Notes: generated from the sequence alone by a model not told the origin. Shown: positions 9,137-18,900, counted from the stretch's first letter. The stretch: 64,000 nt of DNA from Mesotoga sp. Brook.08.105.5.1 (GCF_002752635.1 NZ_AYTW01000012.1:57226-121225); one strand, 5' to 3'. A program made the numbers and translations.

Positions 9137-9698
9137 TGTAACCTACCTCCTCGAGCATCTCCTTGAGTCGCTTTCTTGCATAGTGTAACCTGCTTTTCAC
9201 CGTTCCGACCGGCTTTTCAAGTATATCGGCGATCTCCTCGTACGACAGGTCATCTATGTCTCTCAACTTAATCAGCAAACGATCATCTTCGGAAAGCTTG
9301 CCAACCACTAACATGAGTTCTTCAAAAGAAATCTCATCCATAACTTCCCCAAAAACGTTCGTAGTTGCCGGCGGCTCAAATGTTACTTTGTCTTCGCTCT
9401 CTACGAAATCAGTCAAGAACTCGTTGTTCCGTTTTCTCTTGGCCAATGTGTCTTTGCAAACATTCACCGCAATCCTGTATAACCAAGTCGATAGTTTGGC
9501 GTCTCCACGGAACTTCTTGACGTTCTTGAAGACTTTTATAAAGACTTCCTGGATAACATCTTCTACATCATCATATCCAAGATACGATTTGATAACACTA
9601 CCCAATCTCGGGGCGTAGTCATCATACAAGACTTCGTATGCCCAAACTTTCTTCTTCTTCAGTCCGTCTAGTAGCTTCTTTTCGTCCAACCATACCAC
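9129..9698 (-). CDS. ECF-type RNA polymerase sigma factor
   Basis: A 189-residue sigma-70 family protein with only regions 2 and 4. Region 2 is seen as YDDVEDVIQEVFIKVF followed by STWLYRIAVNVCKD; region 4 as LSYEEIADILEKPVGTVKSRLHYARKRL, the -35-recognising helix-turn-helix. It heads an operon with a putative membrane anti-sigma factor and an exported protein, which suggests control by an envelope or periplasmic signal. An inverted repeat (ATTAATC-GA-GATTAAT) lies upstream at 9764-9779. Confidence 0.93.
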   Translation of the reverse strand: MVWLDEKKLLDGLKKKKVWAYEVLYDDYAPRLGSVIKSYLGYDDVEDVIQEVFIKVFKNVKKFRGDAKLSTWLYRIAVNVCKDTLAKRKRNNEFLTDFVESEDKVTFEPPATTNVFGEVMDEISFEELMLVVGKLSEDDRLLIKLRDIDDLSYEEIADILEKPVGTVKSRLHYARKRLKEMLEEVGYIG

Positions 9699-9763
9699 CC
9701 TAATCTGTTCTATATGACGATGGAGAAGCGAACAGGGTTCAACTTCGCAAGTTAATTATACTA

Positions 9764-9890
9764 ATTAATCGAGATTAATCATATCAATCCATTATAGACT
9801 GCAAATTCTTTTTACATGCGAATCATAAAATGAAAATGGCGAAACGCAGGAGCTCGACCTGTGTAAGAGAAGCAAATCAATGCAGGTCGA
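9764..9890. promoter_or_regulatory. Divergent intergenic region with a perfect inverted repeat and a hairpin
   Basis: Between the minus-strand sigma gene and the plus-strand aminopeptidase there is an AT-rich stretch. It carries a perfect 7+7 inverted repeat with a 2-bp spacer (ATTAATC GA GATTAAT, 9764-9779). Further on, TCGACCTG at 9854-9861 pairs exactly with CAGGTCGA at 9883-9890. The first looks like an operator; the second may form an RNA hairpin in the 5' leader of the aminopeptidase mRNA. No function is shown by sequence alone. Confidence 0.35.
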
Positions 9891-9957
9891 AAAAAACAAG
9901 CAAATCCGATAAAATTAAAGACGTTGGAACGAAACAGACTTTCATGGAGGTGAAGTA

Positions 9958-11376
9958 TTGAAAAACGAAGAAGTCAAGAAGCTCGGTGAAAAGCTTACTT
10001 TGAAGAAGAAGAACGCCTGGTTTACGCTCGACAGAGATGCGGTCTTTGCCTATTCAAAAGATTATATGAACTTCATTGGCAAATCTGTAACAGAACGTCT
10101 GGCTGTCAGACATCTTGTGGACCTTCTCCAGAAAAATGGTTTCAAACCCCTCTCTTCATTCGAGGAAAGCGGCGTTAAAAAGGGTGACCGCGTATTCATA
10201 ACCAAAGGCGGCAAGGCGCTAATAGCAGCAGTCATCGGTGAAGACCTCAAGGACGGTATCGACATGATTGCAGCTCACCTCGATGCCCCCAGATTGGATC
10301 TCAAGCCGAGTCCTCTTGTAGAAGATTCGGAGCTTGCAATGCTCAAGACACATTACTACGGAGGAGTCAAGAAGTATCAGTGGCTAAACATACCTTTGGC
10401 CTTCGTAGGTACGGTAGTCAAGAGCAATGGAGAATCTGTTGATGTCTCTATTGGAATGAGCAGCGATGATCCTGTATTCGTGATTTCCGATCTTCTCCCT
10501 CATTTGGACAACAGGGAAGGCGATTTCAGAAAGGTCTTTCAAGGAAAGGATCTCAATGCCATGTCCGGATCTATTCCTATAACGGACGTCAAAGACTTTG
10601 AGAATCCAGTGAAGCTGATGTTCCTTAATCTGTTGTATGAAAAGTACGGACTTGTTGAAGAAGACTTCTTTTCTGCCGACATCCAGCTTGTGCCGGCTAT
10701 CGAACCGAGGGAAGTTGGACTTGATCGATCTATGATCGGTGCTTACGCGCATGATGATAGGGTCTGTTCATACACTGCTATAACAGCGCTCAAGGATATG
10801 TCTTCAATAGAGAACCCAAAGAGGACTGCAATGGTCCTTCTCTTCGACAGGGAGGAGATAGGAAGTGAAGGCGTTACAGGAGCAAAGGGGCGGTTTTGGG
10901 TCGCCTTTATCGAGAAGCTTCTCAATCTTTCTGGAGAGAAGGGGCTTTACGAGATCGACTTCCTTCTCGAGAAATCCAGAATGATATCGGGAGATGTTGC
11001 CGCCGGATTTGACCCGACCTTCAAGGATGCTCACGATCAAACAAATGCAGCAAGATTCGGATATGGAATTGCAATATTGAAATACACGGGCTCCAGAGGA
11101 AAGTCACGAACCAGCGAAGCCAGCGCGGAGTTCATGGGCTATGTGCGAAACCTTCTGAACGAGAAGGGAGTGCACTGGCAGAGTACGATCTTAGGAGAAG
11201 TCGATAGGGGCGGCGGAGGGACAGTTGCGAAATTCTTCGCCGAAAGGGGAGTCACAGTAGTGGATGCAGGAACGGCCGTTTTTGGTATGCATTCCCCGTT
11301 CGAGCTTCTCTCCAAAGCAGACCTTTACGAAACCTACAGAGCATACAAAGCCTTCCTGGAGGGAGGCGATGTCTAG
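9958..11376 (+). CDS. M18-family aminopeptidase
   Basis: A 472-residue cytosolic metallo-aminopeptidase of the aspartyl-aminopeptidase/aminopeptidase I family. Metal ligands and catalytic residues can be placed: AAHLDAPR (first His and general-base neighbour), FDREEIGSEG (Glu pair), AYAHDDRVCS (bridging Asp) and GMHSPFELL near the C-terminus (last His). It starts at TTG with GGAGGTG 6 bases upstream. The length matches bacterial M18 enzymes. The nth gene starts inside its last codons, so the two form an operon. Confidence 0.93.
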   Translation: MKNEEVKKLGEKLTLKKKNAWFTLDRDAVFAYSKDYMNFIGKSVTERLAVRHLVDLLQKNGFKPLSSFEESGVKKGDRVFITKGGKALIAAVIGEDLKDGIDMIAAHLDAPRLDLKPSPLVEDSELAMLKTHYYGGVKKYQWLNIPLAFVGTVVKSNGESVDVSIGMSSDDPVFVISDLLPHLDNREGDFRKVFQGKDLNAMSGSIPITDVKDFENPVKLMFLNLLYEKYGLVEEDFFSADIQLVPAIEPREVGLDRSMIGAYAHDDRVCSYTAITALKDMSSIENPKRTAMVLLFDREEIGSEGVTGAKGRFWVAFIEKLLNLSGEKGLYEIDFLLEKSRMISGDVAAGFDPTFKDAHDQTNAARFGYGIAILKYTGSRGKSRTSEASAEFMGYVRNLLNEKGVHWQSTILGEVDRGGGGTVAKFFAERGVTVVDAGTAVFGMHSPFELLSKADLYETYRAYKAFLEGGDV

Positions 11377-12016
11377 GTCTGACTGCTCACCTGCGGCAGT
11401 GTCGGAATGGATAGTAGAAAACTTTCCTAGAGGTCGCGACTATGAAGAACCTTTCAAGGTTTTGGTGAGCACAATATTGAGTCAGCGCACAAGAGATGAG
11501 AATACCGAGGAAGCCTCACGCAGGCTTTTCTCGGTTTATCCCGATCCGGAATCGCTTATGAAAGCTCTCCCGGAAGACCTGTACGAGCTGATAAAAGCAT
11601 CCGGGATGTACAGGCAGAAGGCTTCCAGAATAATCAACTGCGCAAGAATAGTCGTAGAAAACTTTGGAGGGGTTGTCCCCGATACCCTTGAAGAGCTTGT
11701 TACAATTCCCGGAGTTGGCAGAAAGACGGCTAACATCGTTCTAAACGTTTCATTCGGAAGGGAAGCCCTGGCAGTCGACACCCATGTTCACAGAATCGCA
11801 AATAGACTGGGATGGGTGAAGACGAAGAGGCCCGACGACACCGAATTTGCTCTGATGAAGATCTTGCCGCCCAAGATATGGGGGCCGGTGAACGGGTCAA
11901 TGGTTGAGTTCGGCAGGGAGATCTGCAGACCTGTAGGCCCAAAGTGCGACATTTGTGGAATCAGGGAGTGCTGCGACTACTTCTCTCAGGTCTTTGTGCA
12001 AACCACCGGGAGATAG
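11369..12016 (+). CDS. nth: Endonuclease III (base-excision repair DNA glycosylase/AP lyase)
   Basis: A 215-residue HhH-GPD protein. The helix-hairpin-helix with the catalytic lysine is TIPGVGRKTANIVLN, the catalytic aspartate is in VDTHVHRIANRLG, and four cysteines in the pattern C-x6-C-x2-C-x5-C at the C-terminus form the [4Fe-4S] cluster. It removes oxidised pyrimidines and nicks abasic sites. I choose the ATG at 11369 (GGAGGG eight bases before it), which overlaps the aminopeptidase stop; the frame is open further upstream but that part lies in the aminopeptidase. The 3' end overlaps the convergent permease gene by 56 bp. Confidence 0.95.
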   Translation: MSRSDCSPAAVSEWIVENFPRGRDYEEPFKVLVSTILSQRTRDENTEEASRRLFSVYPDPESLMKALPEDLYELIKASGMYRQKASRIINCARIVVENFGGVVPDTLEELVTIPGVGRKTANIVLNVSFGREALAVDTHVHRIANRLGWVKTKRPDDTEFALMKILPPKIWGPVNGSMVEFGREICRPVGPKCDICGIRECCDYFSQVFVQTTGR

Positions 12017-13526
12017 CGACAACGGAGATAATTATAATTCCCAAGGCCGAACTTAAGAACCTTGCCTCCAGTAGATAGCGGCTTCCGTTTAGTCTGTAGA
12101 TGGCAACGGCAAAGGTAGGGAAGTCTTTGCTCCCGAGTATTAGCGATCCGCCAAATTCGCCCATAGAAATGGCGAAGACTACCGTTGCAGCGTAAATAAT
12201 CGTGCTTCTAAAGAAAGGGATTATCATATACCATACGCGTGCAAGTTTCGAAGCACCGTCGAGTTGCGCCGCCTCAAGGAAGGCAAGCTCAGCACCGATC
12301 ACCTGACCACTTATGTAGTTCAAAGCAACGGGTAACGAAATCACAATGTAAAGCAGCACCAGCAGCAGTGGAACAGGGAAACTCCCAAATGCTGTGAGAT
12401 AGGAAACAGCTAGAATCGAAGGTGTTACGGACAGAGCTATCAAAGACACTATTCTCAGATATCTCGATCCTCGAGAGGTGTGCCTTGCTTGCCACGAAAG
12501 AAAAAAGGCGATTGTTACCGTCACAACGGCTGCAAGAAATGAAAGCGTTATTGAATTGACCAATGTGTTGACCAATCCCGTGCCGAGAAGCACGATCTTT
12601 TCTGTAAACAGCTTCGTTATCCTCTCGAAGATGAATTCCTTTCTGGTCCAGTCGTAGAATGAACTGAAGAGGGCACCAAGAATCGGTATCCACTCGAAGA
12701 GAACAAATATCCATGAGTAGATGCCCGTTAATCTGTTCTTTTCCAGATACTGCTCACCATGTTCAAAGGGCGAACTCTTCTCGCTCAGCGAAATGAGTAA
12801 TCCGAAAACCATAATAAATGCGAACTGAACTGCGGCAAGAACGACTGCATTCTGCGGTGCAGCCAAAAGCCTGAAATTCATATAGATTGAAACTTCCAGG
12901 GTAGCGAATTGCGCCCCGCCCAATACAAGAACAACGGCAAAAGAGGTGAAACAGTAAGTGAAGATCAGAAGCGCGGAATTGATAATTGCCGGTGTAACAA
13001 GAGGTAGTTCTACTCGCAGAAGTCTTCGTATCCTCCCCGATCCGTCTATCTTAGAACTTTCCAGCACATCTGTGGGCAAACTTCTGAGCGCATTCCCAAG
13101 AACTAGTATAACTATTGGTGCGTTATAGAAGACGTGTCCAAGTAAGACTGCCCCAAGAGAATAAAGAATCTGTACCCTCTCCAGACCGGCAAAAGACATC
13201 AGATTGTTGAAGAGTCCATTTCTGCCGTAAACTGCCAGGAAGCCTATTGCCATCGATATGCTGGGAAAGAAGAACGGTATATAGGTTGTTATTCCCAATA
13301 GACGTGAAAGACGACCGTTGCTTCTCGCATAGTGAACTGCCGCCGGGAAACCGACGATCATTGCCAGAAATGTACTGAGAAGCGCCTGCTTGACCGTGAA
13401 CCCGGCAATCGACCTGAACGAGGGCGACGAAATCACTGAAAAAATCGTATCTAACTCTAGATTACCAAAGGCAAAGAATAACGGCAGCAAAACAACGGCC
13501 GCGATCCCAACTGCAGATATTGTCAG
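11961..13526 (-). CDS. thiP: Thiamine (TPP-regulated) ABC transporter permease, ThiP-like
   Basis: A roughly 520-residue polytopic membrane protein with two homologous binding-protein-dependent permease halves (about 12 helices), as in ThiP/FbpB. Each half has an EAA-type loop, e.g. LESSKIDGSGRIRRLLRVELPLVTPAI and LEAAQLDGASKLARVWYMIIPFF. It lies directly downstream of thiB and a TPP riboswitch. Start: the first ATG/GTG/TTG (TTG at 13490) would cut into the first hydrophobic helix. The frame is open to a CTG at 13526, which has AAAGGT six bases upstream and gives MTISAVGIAAVVLLPLFFAF, a full helix; I prefer it but it is not certain. No ThiQ ATPase gene is in the window. Confidence 0.85.
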   Translation of the reverse strand: MTISAVGIAAVVLLPLFFAFGNLELDTIFSVISSPSFRSIAGFTVKQALLSTFLAMIVGFPAAVHYARSNGRLSRLLGITTYIPFFFPSISMAIGFLAVYGRNGLFNNLMSFAGLERVQILYSLGAVLLGHVFYNAPIVILVLGNALRSLPTDVLESSKIDGSGRIRRLLRVELPLVTPAIINSALLIFTYCFTSFAVVLVLGGAQFATLEVSIYMNFRLLAAPQNAVVLAAVQFAFIMVFGLLISLSEKSSPFEHGEQYLEKNRLTGIYSWIFVLFEWIPILGALFSSFYDWTRKEFIFERITKLFTEKIVLLGTGLVNTLVNSITLSFLAAVVTVTIAFFLSWQARHTSRGSRYLRIVSLIALSVTPSILAVSYLTAFGSFPVPLLLVLLYIVISLPVALNYISGQVIGAELAFLEAAQLDGASKLARVWYMIIPFFRSTIIYAATVVFAISMGEFGGSLILGSKDFPTFAVAIYRLNGSRYLLEARFLSSALGIIIISVVAISRWFAQRPERSSRSTP

Positions 13527-13530
13527 AAAT

Positions 13531-14508
13531 TTACCTTTCGTATATTACCGCTTCCCACTTGGAGATGAGTTCGGAAAGATCCACCTCTGCAGATAGTTTC
13601 AGAATCTTCTCCGGTTTGACGGCATAATCGAAGGCCGGGGGCATCTCTACGTCTATTACAGGGAACATCCACTGGTTAAGGGGAATATGACGCTGAAAGT
13701 CCTCACTCAGAAGAAAGTCCATGAACATTTCAGCATCGTGCAGATTCTTCGTCCATCTTATGATTCCCGCTCCCTCAATCTGGACGTAACCCCTGCCCTC
13801 TGGAATCATTGTCATATAGACCGATTCACCGTAATAATGCATTGAATATGCACCATCCGTGGCATAGGAAACCATTATTGGAGCCTCTCCGGACTCGAAT
13901 TTCTGGAAAGAGTCGTCCCACCCGAGAGAGACTGTGAGTATCGAGGGCTTGAAAGCCTGCCAGAATTCCTCAAATCGCTCGCCAAAAAGCAGATAAGTCC
14001 AGGCAAGGAAAGATAGACCGGTACTCGAGGTTCTGGGATCTTGAATAATCACGCTCCTTCGATACTCCGGCCCGGTTAGATCCCAAAGCGTTTCGATGGA
14101 ATCTTTTATCTGGCTAGTGTCACATATTAGCGCGATCCCTCCGAAATCATATGGGGTTAGTCTCCACTGACTATCGAGTAGAAGATCATTATCAAAGATC
14201 TTCTCATAGCCTTGGGGTCTGTAAGAAAGAAAGATACCTTCTTCGAAAGCACGTCTCAAAAGAAGGTTATCGATTCCAATCACGACATCTCCATCGAAAT
14301 TCTCGCGCTCGGAAATAATCAAGCTCAGCAGAGAACCCGAATCTCCAACAGCGCGAAACTCAACTGCAATTCCCGTTTTTTCTGTAAACTTCGAAAAAGT
14401 CTCTTGCGCGAGCGGTTGAAGGGAATCGTATGAATATACCTTTAGCGGCAACACTGTCGAAAATGGAATGAAGAGGATCAATGATAAGACCAGAAATGCT
14501 CTTCTCAT
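13531..14508 (-). CDS. thiB: Thiamine ABC transporter substrate-binding protein
   Basis: A 325-residue periplasmic binding protein: signal peptide MRRAFLVLSLILFIPFSTVLP, then a class II (cluster D) binding-protein fold (LKVYSYDSLQPLAQETFSKFTEKTGIAVEF, DVVIGIDNLL, YDFGGIALICD). Length and the YSYDS start match ThiB/TbpA. I place the start at the ATG at 14508, with GGAGGTG six bases upstream; an upstream in-frame start at 14637 would lie in the riboswitch. Expression should fall when TPP is abundant. The stop is only four bases before the probable start of thiP. Confidence 0.9.
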   Translation of the reverse strand: MRRAFLVLSLILFIPFSTVLPLKVYSYDSLQPLAQETFSKFTEKTGIAVEFRAVGDSGSLLSLIISERENFDGDVVIGIDNLLLRRAFEEGIFLSYRPQGYEKIFDNDLLLDSQWRLTPYDFGGIALICDTSQIKDSIETLWDLTGPEYRRSVIIQDPRTSSTGLSFLAWTYLLFGERFEEFWQAFKPSILTVSLGWDDSFQKFESGEAPIMVSYATDGAYSMHYYGESVYMTMIPEGRGYVQIEGAGIIRWTKNLHDAEMFMDFLLSEDFQRHIPLNQWMFPVIDVEMPPAFDYAVKPEKILKLSAEVDLSELISKWEAVIYER

Positions 14509-14514
14509 AAAAAA

Positions 14515-14542
14515 CACCTCCTGCAAGAAATTACCGGAGGCG
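14515..14542 (-). promoter_or_regulatory. Expression platform: Shine-Dalgarno of thiB paired with an upstream anti-SD
   Basis: On the minus strand CGCCTCC (14542-14536) can pair over seven positions (one G-U) with the thiB ribosome-binding site GGAGGTG (14521-14515), with a 14-base loop. The anti-SD lies between the aptamer and the start codon and the region lacks a T-run terminator, so the riboswitch most likely controls translation. Confidence 0.65.
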
Positions 14543-14550
14543 CTAGCCAT

Positions 14551-14636
14551 GGCCTTCCCTACGCCGGTGCTAACCGGATCAGGTTCTTGGGGTCTGCTTT
14601 CAGCACTCTCAGCCTTCTGGGCTCCCCCGGCACTCA
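14551..14636 (-). ncRNA. TPP riboswitch (THI element)
   Basis: Read on the minus strand the leader contains the conserved TPP aptamer blocks in order: GGGG...GGCTGAGAG, a variable P3 extension (TGCTGAAAGCA), CCCC closing P2, then the second sensor helix block GAACCTGATC, CCGG-TTAGCA-CCGG for P5, and GCGTAGGGAA at the 3' end of P4. These are the hallmark thi-box sequences. It starts just after the -10 box and ends about 40 bases before thiB. Confidence 0.95.
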
Positions 14637-14665
14637 ATTATAACACTACGCTTTTGGTGATACAA
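14637..14665 (-). promoter_or_regulatory. Promoter of the thiB-thiP operon
   Basis: TTGTAT (14665-14660) and a perfect TATAAT (14642-14637) are separated by 17 bases on the minus strand. The predicted start of transcription is about 7 bases on, at the first bases of the riboswitch. A plus-strand TACAAT within the same 30 bp may serve the divergent cinA gene. Confidence 0.7.
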
Positions 14666-14684
14666 TTGACCAGGAGGTGGTCGC

Positions 14685-15911
14685 TTGAAGGCTGCAATCC
14701 TTCTTACCGGGGACGAAATCACCAGAGGCGTGGTCAAAGACAGTAATGGAGGTTATCTCGCAGAGAGTCTTACGGCACTGGGATTTGAAGTCCAGTCAAT
14801 CGTTGTAGTTCCGGACAGCAGGGAATACATAAGCCACGAGATAAGAACGGCTCTTAGTAGAGCTGATCTCCTCCTAATAACAGGAGGACTTGGAACCACA
14901 TTCGATGACATTACTCTTCAGACTGTTGCCGACTATCTCGGCAGGGAGCTGAGCTTCGATAGCGAGTATTATTCTGCATTAGAAGAAAGCTTCCTTAAGC
15001 GGTTTTCCAGAGAAGCCCCTGCGGGACTGAAGAGGCAAGCTCTCGTTATGCAGGACTCGGTTCAGCTTCCGAACATCTCTGGTAGCGCCAGGGGATCATT
15101 TGTGAGAACAGAGAACAAGGAGATCGTTATTCTTCCCGGACCTCCGATGGAAATGGAAGCGGTCTTCATGGAAGCCCTCAAACACATTACTCTGCCGCCC
15201 AAGATGTTTTCTAGAACGATCGGATTCTTGGATCTTACTGAACCAGAAGTAGAAGACTTCACTGAGGAGATGCTTTCCAGGTTCTCTGGAGTAAAGTTCG
15301 TAACAAGAGTACGTTATTTCTCTGGTCCAACAGTGATCCTGTCCGCGAGTGACGAGTCTGTTCTCGAAGAGGTTTGCCGCCTCTTCTCCGAGCGGTGGAA
15401 AAGGTACATCTACACAACAAGCGGCGAGGAACTGGTTGAAGTGGTTGTCAAAGGGCTTCGGGAAAAGAACCTGACAATTTCCGTAGCGGAATCCTGTTCA
15501 GGAGGACGCCTTTCTGCACTTCTCACTTCGGTTCCCGGAGTCTCAGATGTCTTTTCTGGAGGCATCGTATCTTATTCGAACGAATCGAAGATGTCACTCC
15601 TGAAAGTCAGTGAGAACTCTTTGAGTCAACACGGTGCCGTCTCTGAAGAGGTGGCCTTCGAAATGGCCGCGGGGACAAGTCGTCTCTTCGGAACTGATGT
15701 GGGCCTTTCCGTCACTGGAATAGCAGGTCCTTCGGGAGGGTCAGATCTTAAACCCGTGGGCCTTGTCTGCTCTGCAGTGAGGATTGTAGATTCAATAGAG
15801 ACCTACACCGATAGATTCAAGGGAGCCAGAGAGACAATCCAGCTAAGAGCTGCAAGCACTGTTTTGAAAAGGCTTTGGAGGTTGTTTTGGAACGAGTATT
15901 ATATAGAGTAA
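14685..15911 (+). CDS. cinA: CinA family protein (ADP-ribose/NMN hydrolase, competence-damage protein)
   Basis: A 408-residue two-domain protein. The N-terminal MoaB/MogA-like COG1058 domain is clear (AAILLTGDEITRG, LLLITGGLGTTFDD, VILPGPPMEME), and the C-terminal domain is the NMN-amidase domain with VAESCSGGRLSALLT, GGIVSYSNESK and SVTGIAGPSGG. Full-length CinA combines ADP-ribose pyrophosphatase and NMN deamidase activity in pyridine-nucleotide salvage. TTG start with GGAGGTG upstream. It heads a tightly packed run with mfd and mnmE; its end overlaps the mfd start. Confidence 0.93.
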   Translation: MKAAILLTGDEITRGVVKDSNGGYLAESLTALGFEVQSIVVVPDSREYISHEIRTALSRADLLLITGGLGTTFDDITLQTVADYLGRELSFDSEYYSALEESFLKRFSREAPAGLKRQALVMQDSVQLPNISGSARGSFVRTENKEIVILPGPPMEMEAVFMEALKHITLPPKMFSRTIGFLDLTEPEVEDFTEEMLSRFSGVKFVTRVRYFSGPTVILSASDESVLEEVCRLFSERWKRYIYTTSGEELVEVVVKGLREKNLTISVAESCSGGRLSALLTSVPGVSDVFSGGIVSYSNESKMSLLKVSENSLSQHGAVSEEVAFEMAAGTSRLFGTDVGLSVTGIAGPSGGSDLKPVGLVCSAVRIVDSIETYTDRFKGARETIQLRAASTVLKRLWRLFWNEYYIE

Positions 15912-18900
15912 ACGACCCGATTTCCTGGGTCGAGAAGAAAATCGAAAAGTGCTCTGCAACTGTAGTCATTTTTCCCAGCGAGAGAATGCTGGAATCCTTC
16001 ATCGACATACATTCGAAGCATGAGGGTGATGGATTCTTCTTCTCTCATGATGTCTTCCCATTTGAAGACGTCGGGACTTCTCCCAGGATAAGGTCTGAAC
16101 GACTCGCGTTGCTCAGAAAGCTGCTTCTCGGAGAGCTCAGAACCGTGTATACGTCTTTCCATGGTCTTCTGAGAAAGACAGTGCCAATCGAAGTCTTCGA
16201 AGGCCTTTCGTTGAAGGTTGAAGTTGGAGGTCCGCTCACTCTCCACGAGGACCACCTGCAGAGTCTGGGATATTCCAGGGCGTTTTCCGTCACAATTCCC
16301 GGGGAGTTTGCCGTTAGAGGAGGAATTGTCGACATCTTCATTCCTGGGACTGAAAGACCGATTAGAATAGACACTTTCGACAGAGAGATAGAATCGATCA
16401 GAAGTTTCGATCCGGCAACTCAGAAGAGTCTTCAAAGGCTGAATGAAGCTTATGTAACTCCTGCTGCCGAGGGCATCACCGCCTCACCGCACAGGGAACT
16501 CGCTCTGAAAAGAATTTCCAGCGCAGAAAAGGCAATCGGTGGCTCGGATGAGATTCTTCGGGACCGCCTGGACACGATGGATACTATTGCAGGAATCTTC
16601 TACGAGCGGCAATCGATTCTTCTTGACTTTCTTGAAAACTACAACGTAGTCTTTGTCAATCCAGACGATGCGTTAGCTGAATTTGGGCGAAGAGAACGCG
16701 AGACTCTTGAACTCCTTTCGGACAAAGCTGTTAGAAAGTTCCTCTACATCAGATTCGGTGGAGTGTCCTCAGAAGTGCTACTGAAGTTGAAGGATTATTC
16801 CATCGTATCTGACGGAGAAGTCTCCTCTCTTGATTATGACTCGGAGCTCTGCGAGAAGCTTGAGATAATCAAGAGACCAAGGAGAGAAGAAGAGTTTTTG
16901 CCGAGAATACCGGTGGTTGACTGGACGGAGCTGGAAGAGGGAGATTTTGTTGTCCACAAGGAGTACGGCATTGGTCGTTATCTTGGAGTAAGAACAGTGG
17001 AGAACATTCTAGGAACCAGAGAGTATCTTCTCCTGGAGTACAGAGATGGAAATAAGATCTACGTTCCGGTCGACAGGGTCGATCGTGTTCACAAATACAT
17101 AGGAAACACCGAAGGAATTCAGTTGAACTCCTTGAGAGGTACTGCCTGGAACAGACAGAAATCGAAAGTGAAGAGAGAAGTGAAGGCTTTGATTGAAGAA
17201 CTGTCAAACCTTTACGGCTCAAGAGAGGCCTCGTCAGGAATTCCTTTGATAGGCGAAAGCGAGATGGAGAAGAGCTTCAAAGAAAGCTTCCCGTATCTCG
17301 AGACAGAAGATCAGCAGAAGGCAGTCGAAGAAGTACTTGACGACCTGAGTACCAACAAGCCGATGGATCGTCTAATAAGTGGCGATGCCGGATACGGAAA
17401 AACCGAAGTGGCTCTGCGTGCTACCTTCAGAGCAGTTGTCTCCGGGAAACAGGTCGCTGTGATGGTCCCTACGACGGTTCTGGCCAGACAGCACTTCGAT
17501 AACTTCGAAAGCAGGCTTAGCCCTTTTGGAATTAGAGTAGAGATTCTAGATAGATACAGGACCGACGCCCAGAGAAGCAGGCTCTTGAAAAGGCTTAAGA
17601 ATGGACAGGTCGATGTCGTTGTAGGCACTCACTCTTTGCTCTCAAAGGAAATCGTATTCGCCGATCTTGGCCTGGTAGTAGTCGACGAAGAACAGCTCTT
17701 CGGCGTCCTCCAGAAAGAGCACTTCAAGAAGCTTCGGTTGCAGATACATGTTTTGTCGATGAGCGCCACGCCAATACCGAGAACTCTTTACATGTCTCTT
17801 TCGGGTCTCAGAGACCTCTCGGTAATATCTACTCCGCCCGCAGGAAGAACTTCGCCAGAGATATATGTAGGAGCGATAAATGAAAGGCTTATCAGAACGG
17901 CAGTACTGAGGGAGACCAACAGAGGCGGTCAAACGATCTTTGTTCACAATAGAGTCGCCGAACTGCCGGAGATTCTCGTGAAGCTGAGAGATCTTCTGCC
18001 GGAAGTCAAGATCGACGTTGCTCACGGTCAAATGAACAAGACGGCCTTTGAGCGTACGATAAGGGAATTCTACGTTGGTGAACTAGACATGCTTCTATGC
18101 ACAACAATAATCGAAAGCGGTGTTGATGTCCCTAATGCCAATACATTGATTGTGAATGATTCCCAGAGATATGGATTGGCCCAACTTTACCAGTTGAGAG
18201 GTAGAGTCGGCAGGAGCAATCGGAGAGCCTTTTCATACTTTCTTTACGATCCAAAGAGACTGTCCGATCCTTCGAGAGAGAGGCTGAAGGCTTTGAAAGA
18301 GTTCTCGGGAGCCGGAAGCGGAATGAAGATCGCAATGCGGGATCTCGAGATAAGAGGGTTCGGAACGCTGCTTGGCGCAGAGCAACATGGAAACATCAAC
18401 TCGGTCGGACTGTACCTCTATCGTGAAATGGTAGATAAGGCTATGAAAGAGCTAAGAGGGGAGTTCGAAATCGGTGTCGAGGAAAGGACTGTAGATACGG
18501 AACTGAAGAATATTCCGTTCGATATGGTGATCCCTGAGGAGTATGTCTCCGATTCTATAGAGAGGTTGAAGATCTACAGAAGAATCGCAGCATGTAAAGA
18601 AGAGAGCGAAATCGACGAAATAGAAGCGGAACTGATAGATAGATTTGGCCGACTTCCTTCTCAAGTTGTCTCCCTTCTTGAAGCTTCGCGGATAAGACTT
18701 GGGGCATTCACTATGGGAATAAAGATCGTTGAGTACGATTCTCACTCGGAAAGCTTAGTTATGACTCACGGCGAAAACCATATCCGCGACTCTCTGGGAG
18801 TTAGGAGCCGCAGGTTAATTGTAAACGAAAGGGAAGGGAAATCCATTCTCTATGGAGTGCCCGAAAGACATCTGATGAAGACGCTGAAGACACTCTTCCA

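Noticed and set aside
14637..14685. Riboswitch acting on cinA
   Set aside because: The aptamer blocks read only on the minus strand, toward thiB; cinA lies upstream on the other strand.
15899..16435. 178-codon minus-strand frame in mfd
   Set aside because: It lies antisense within the conserved mfd gene and has no family resemblance.
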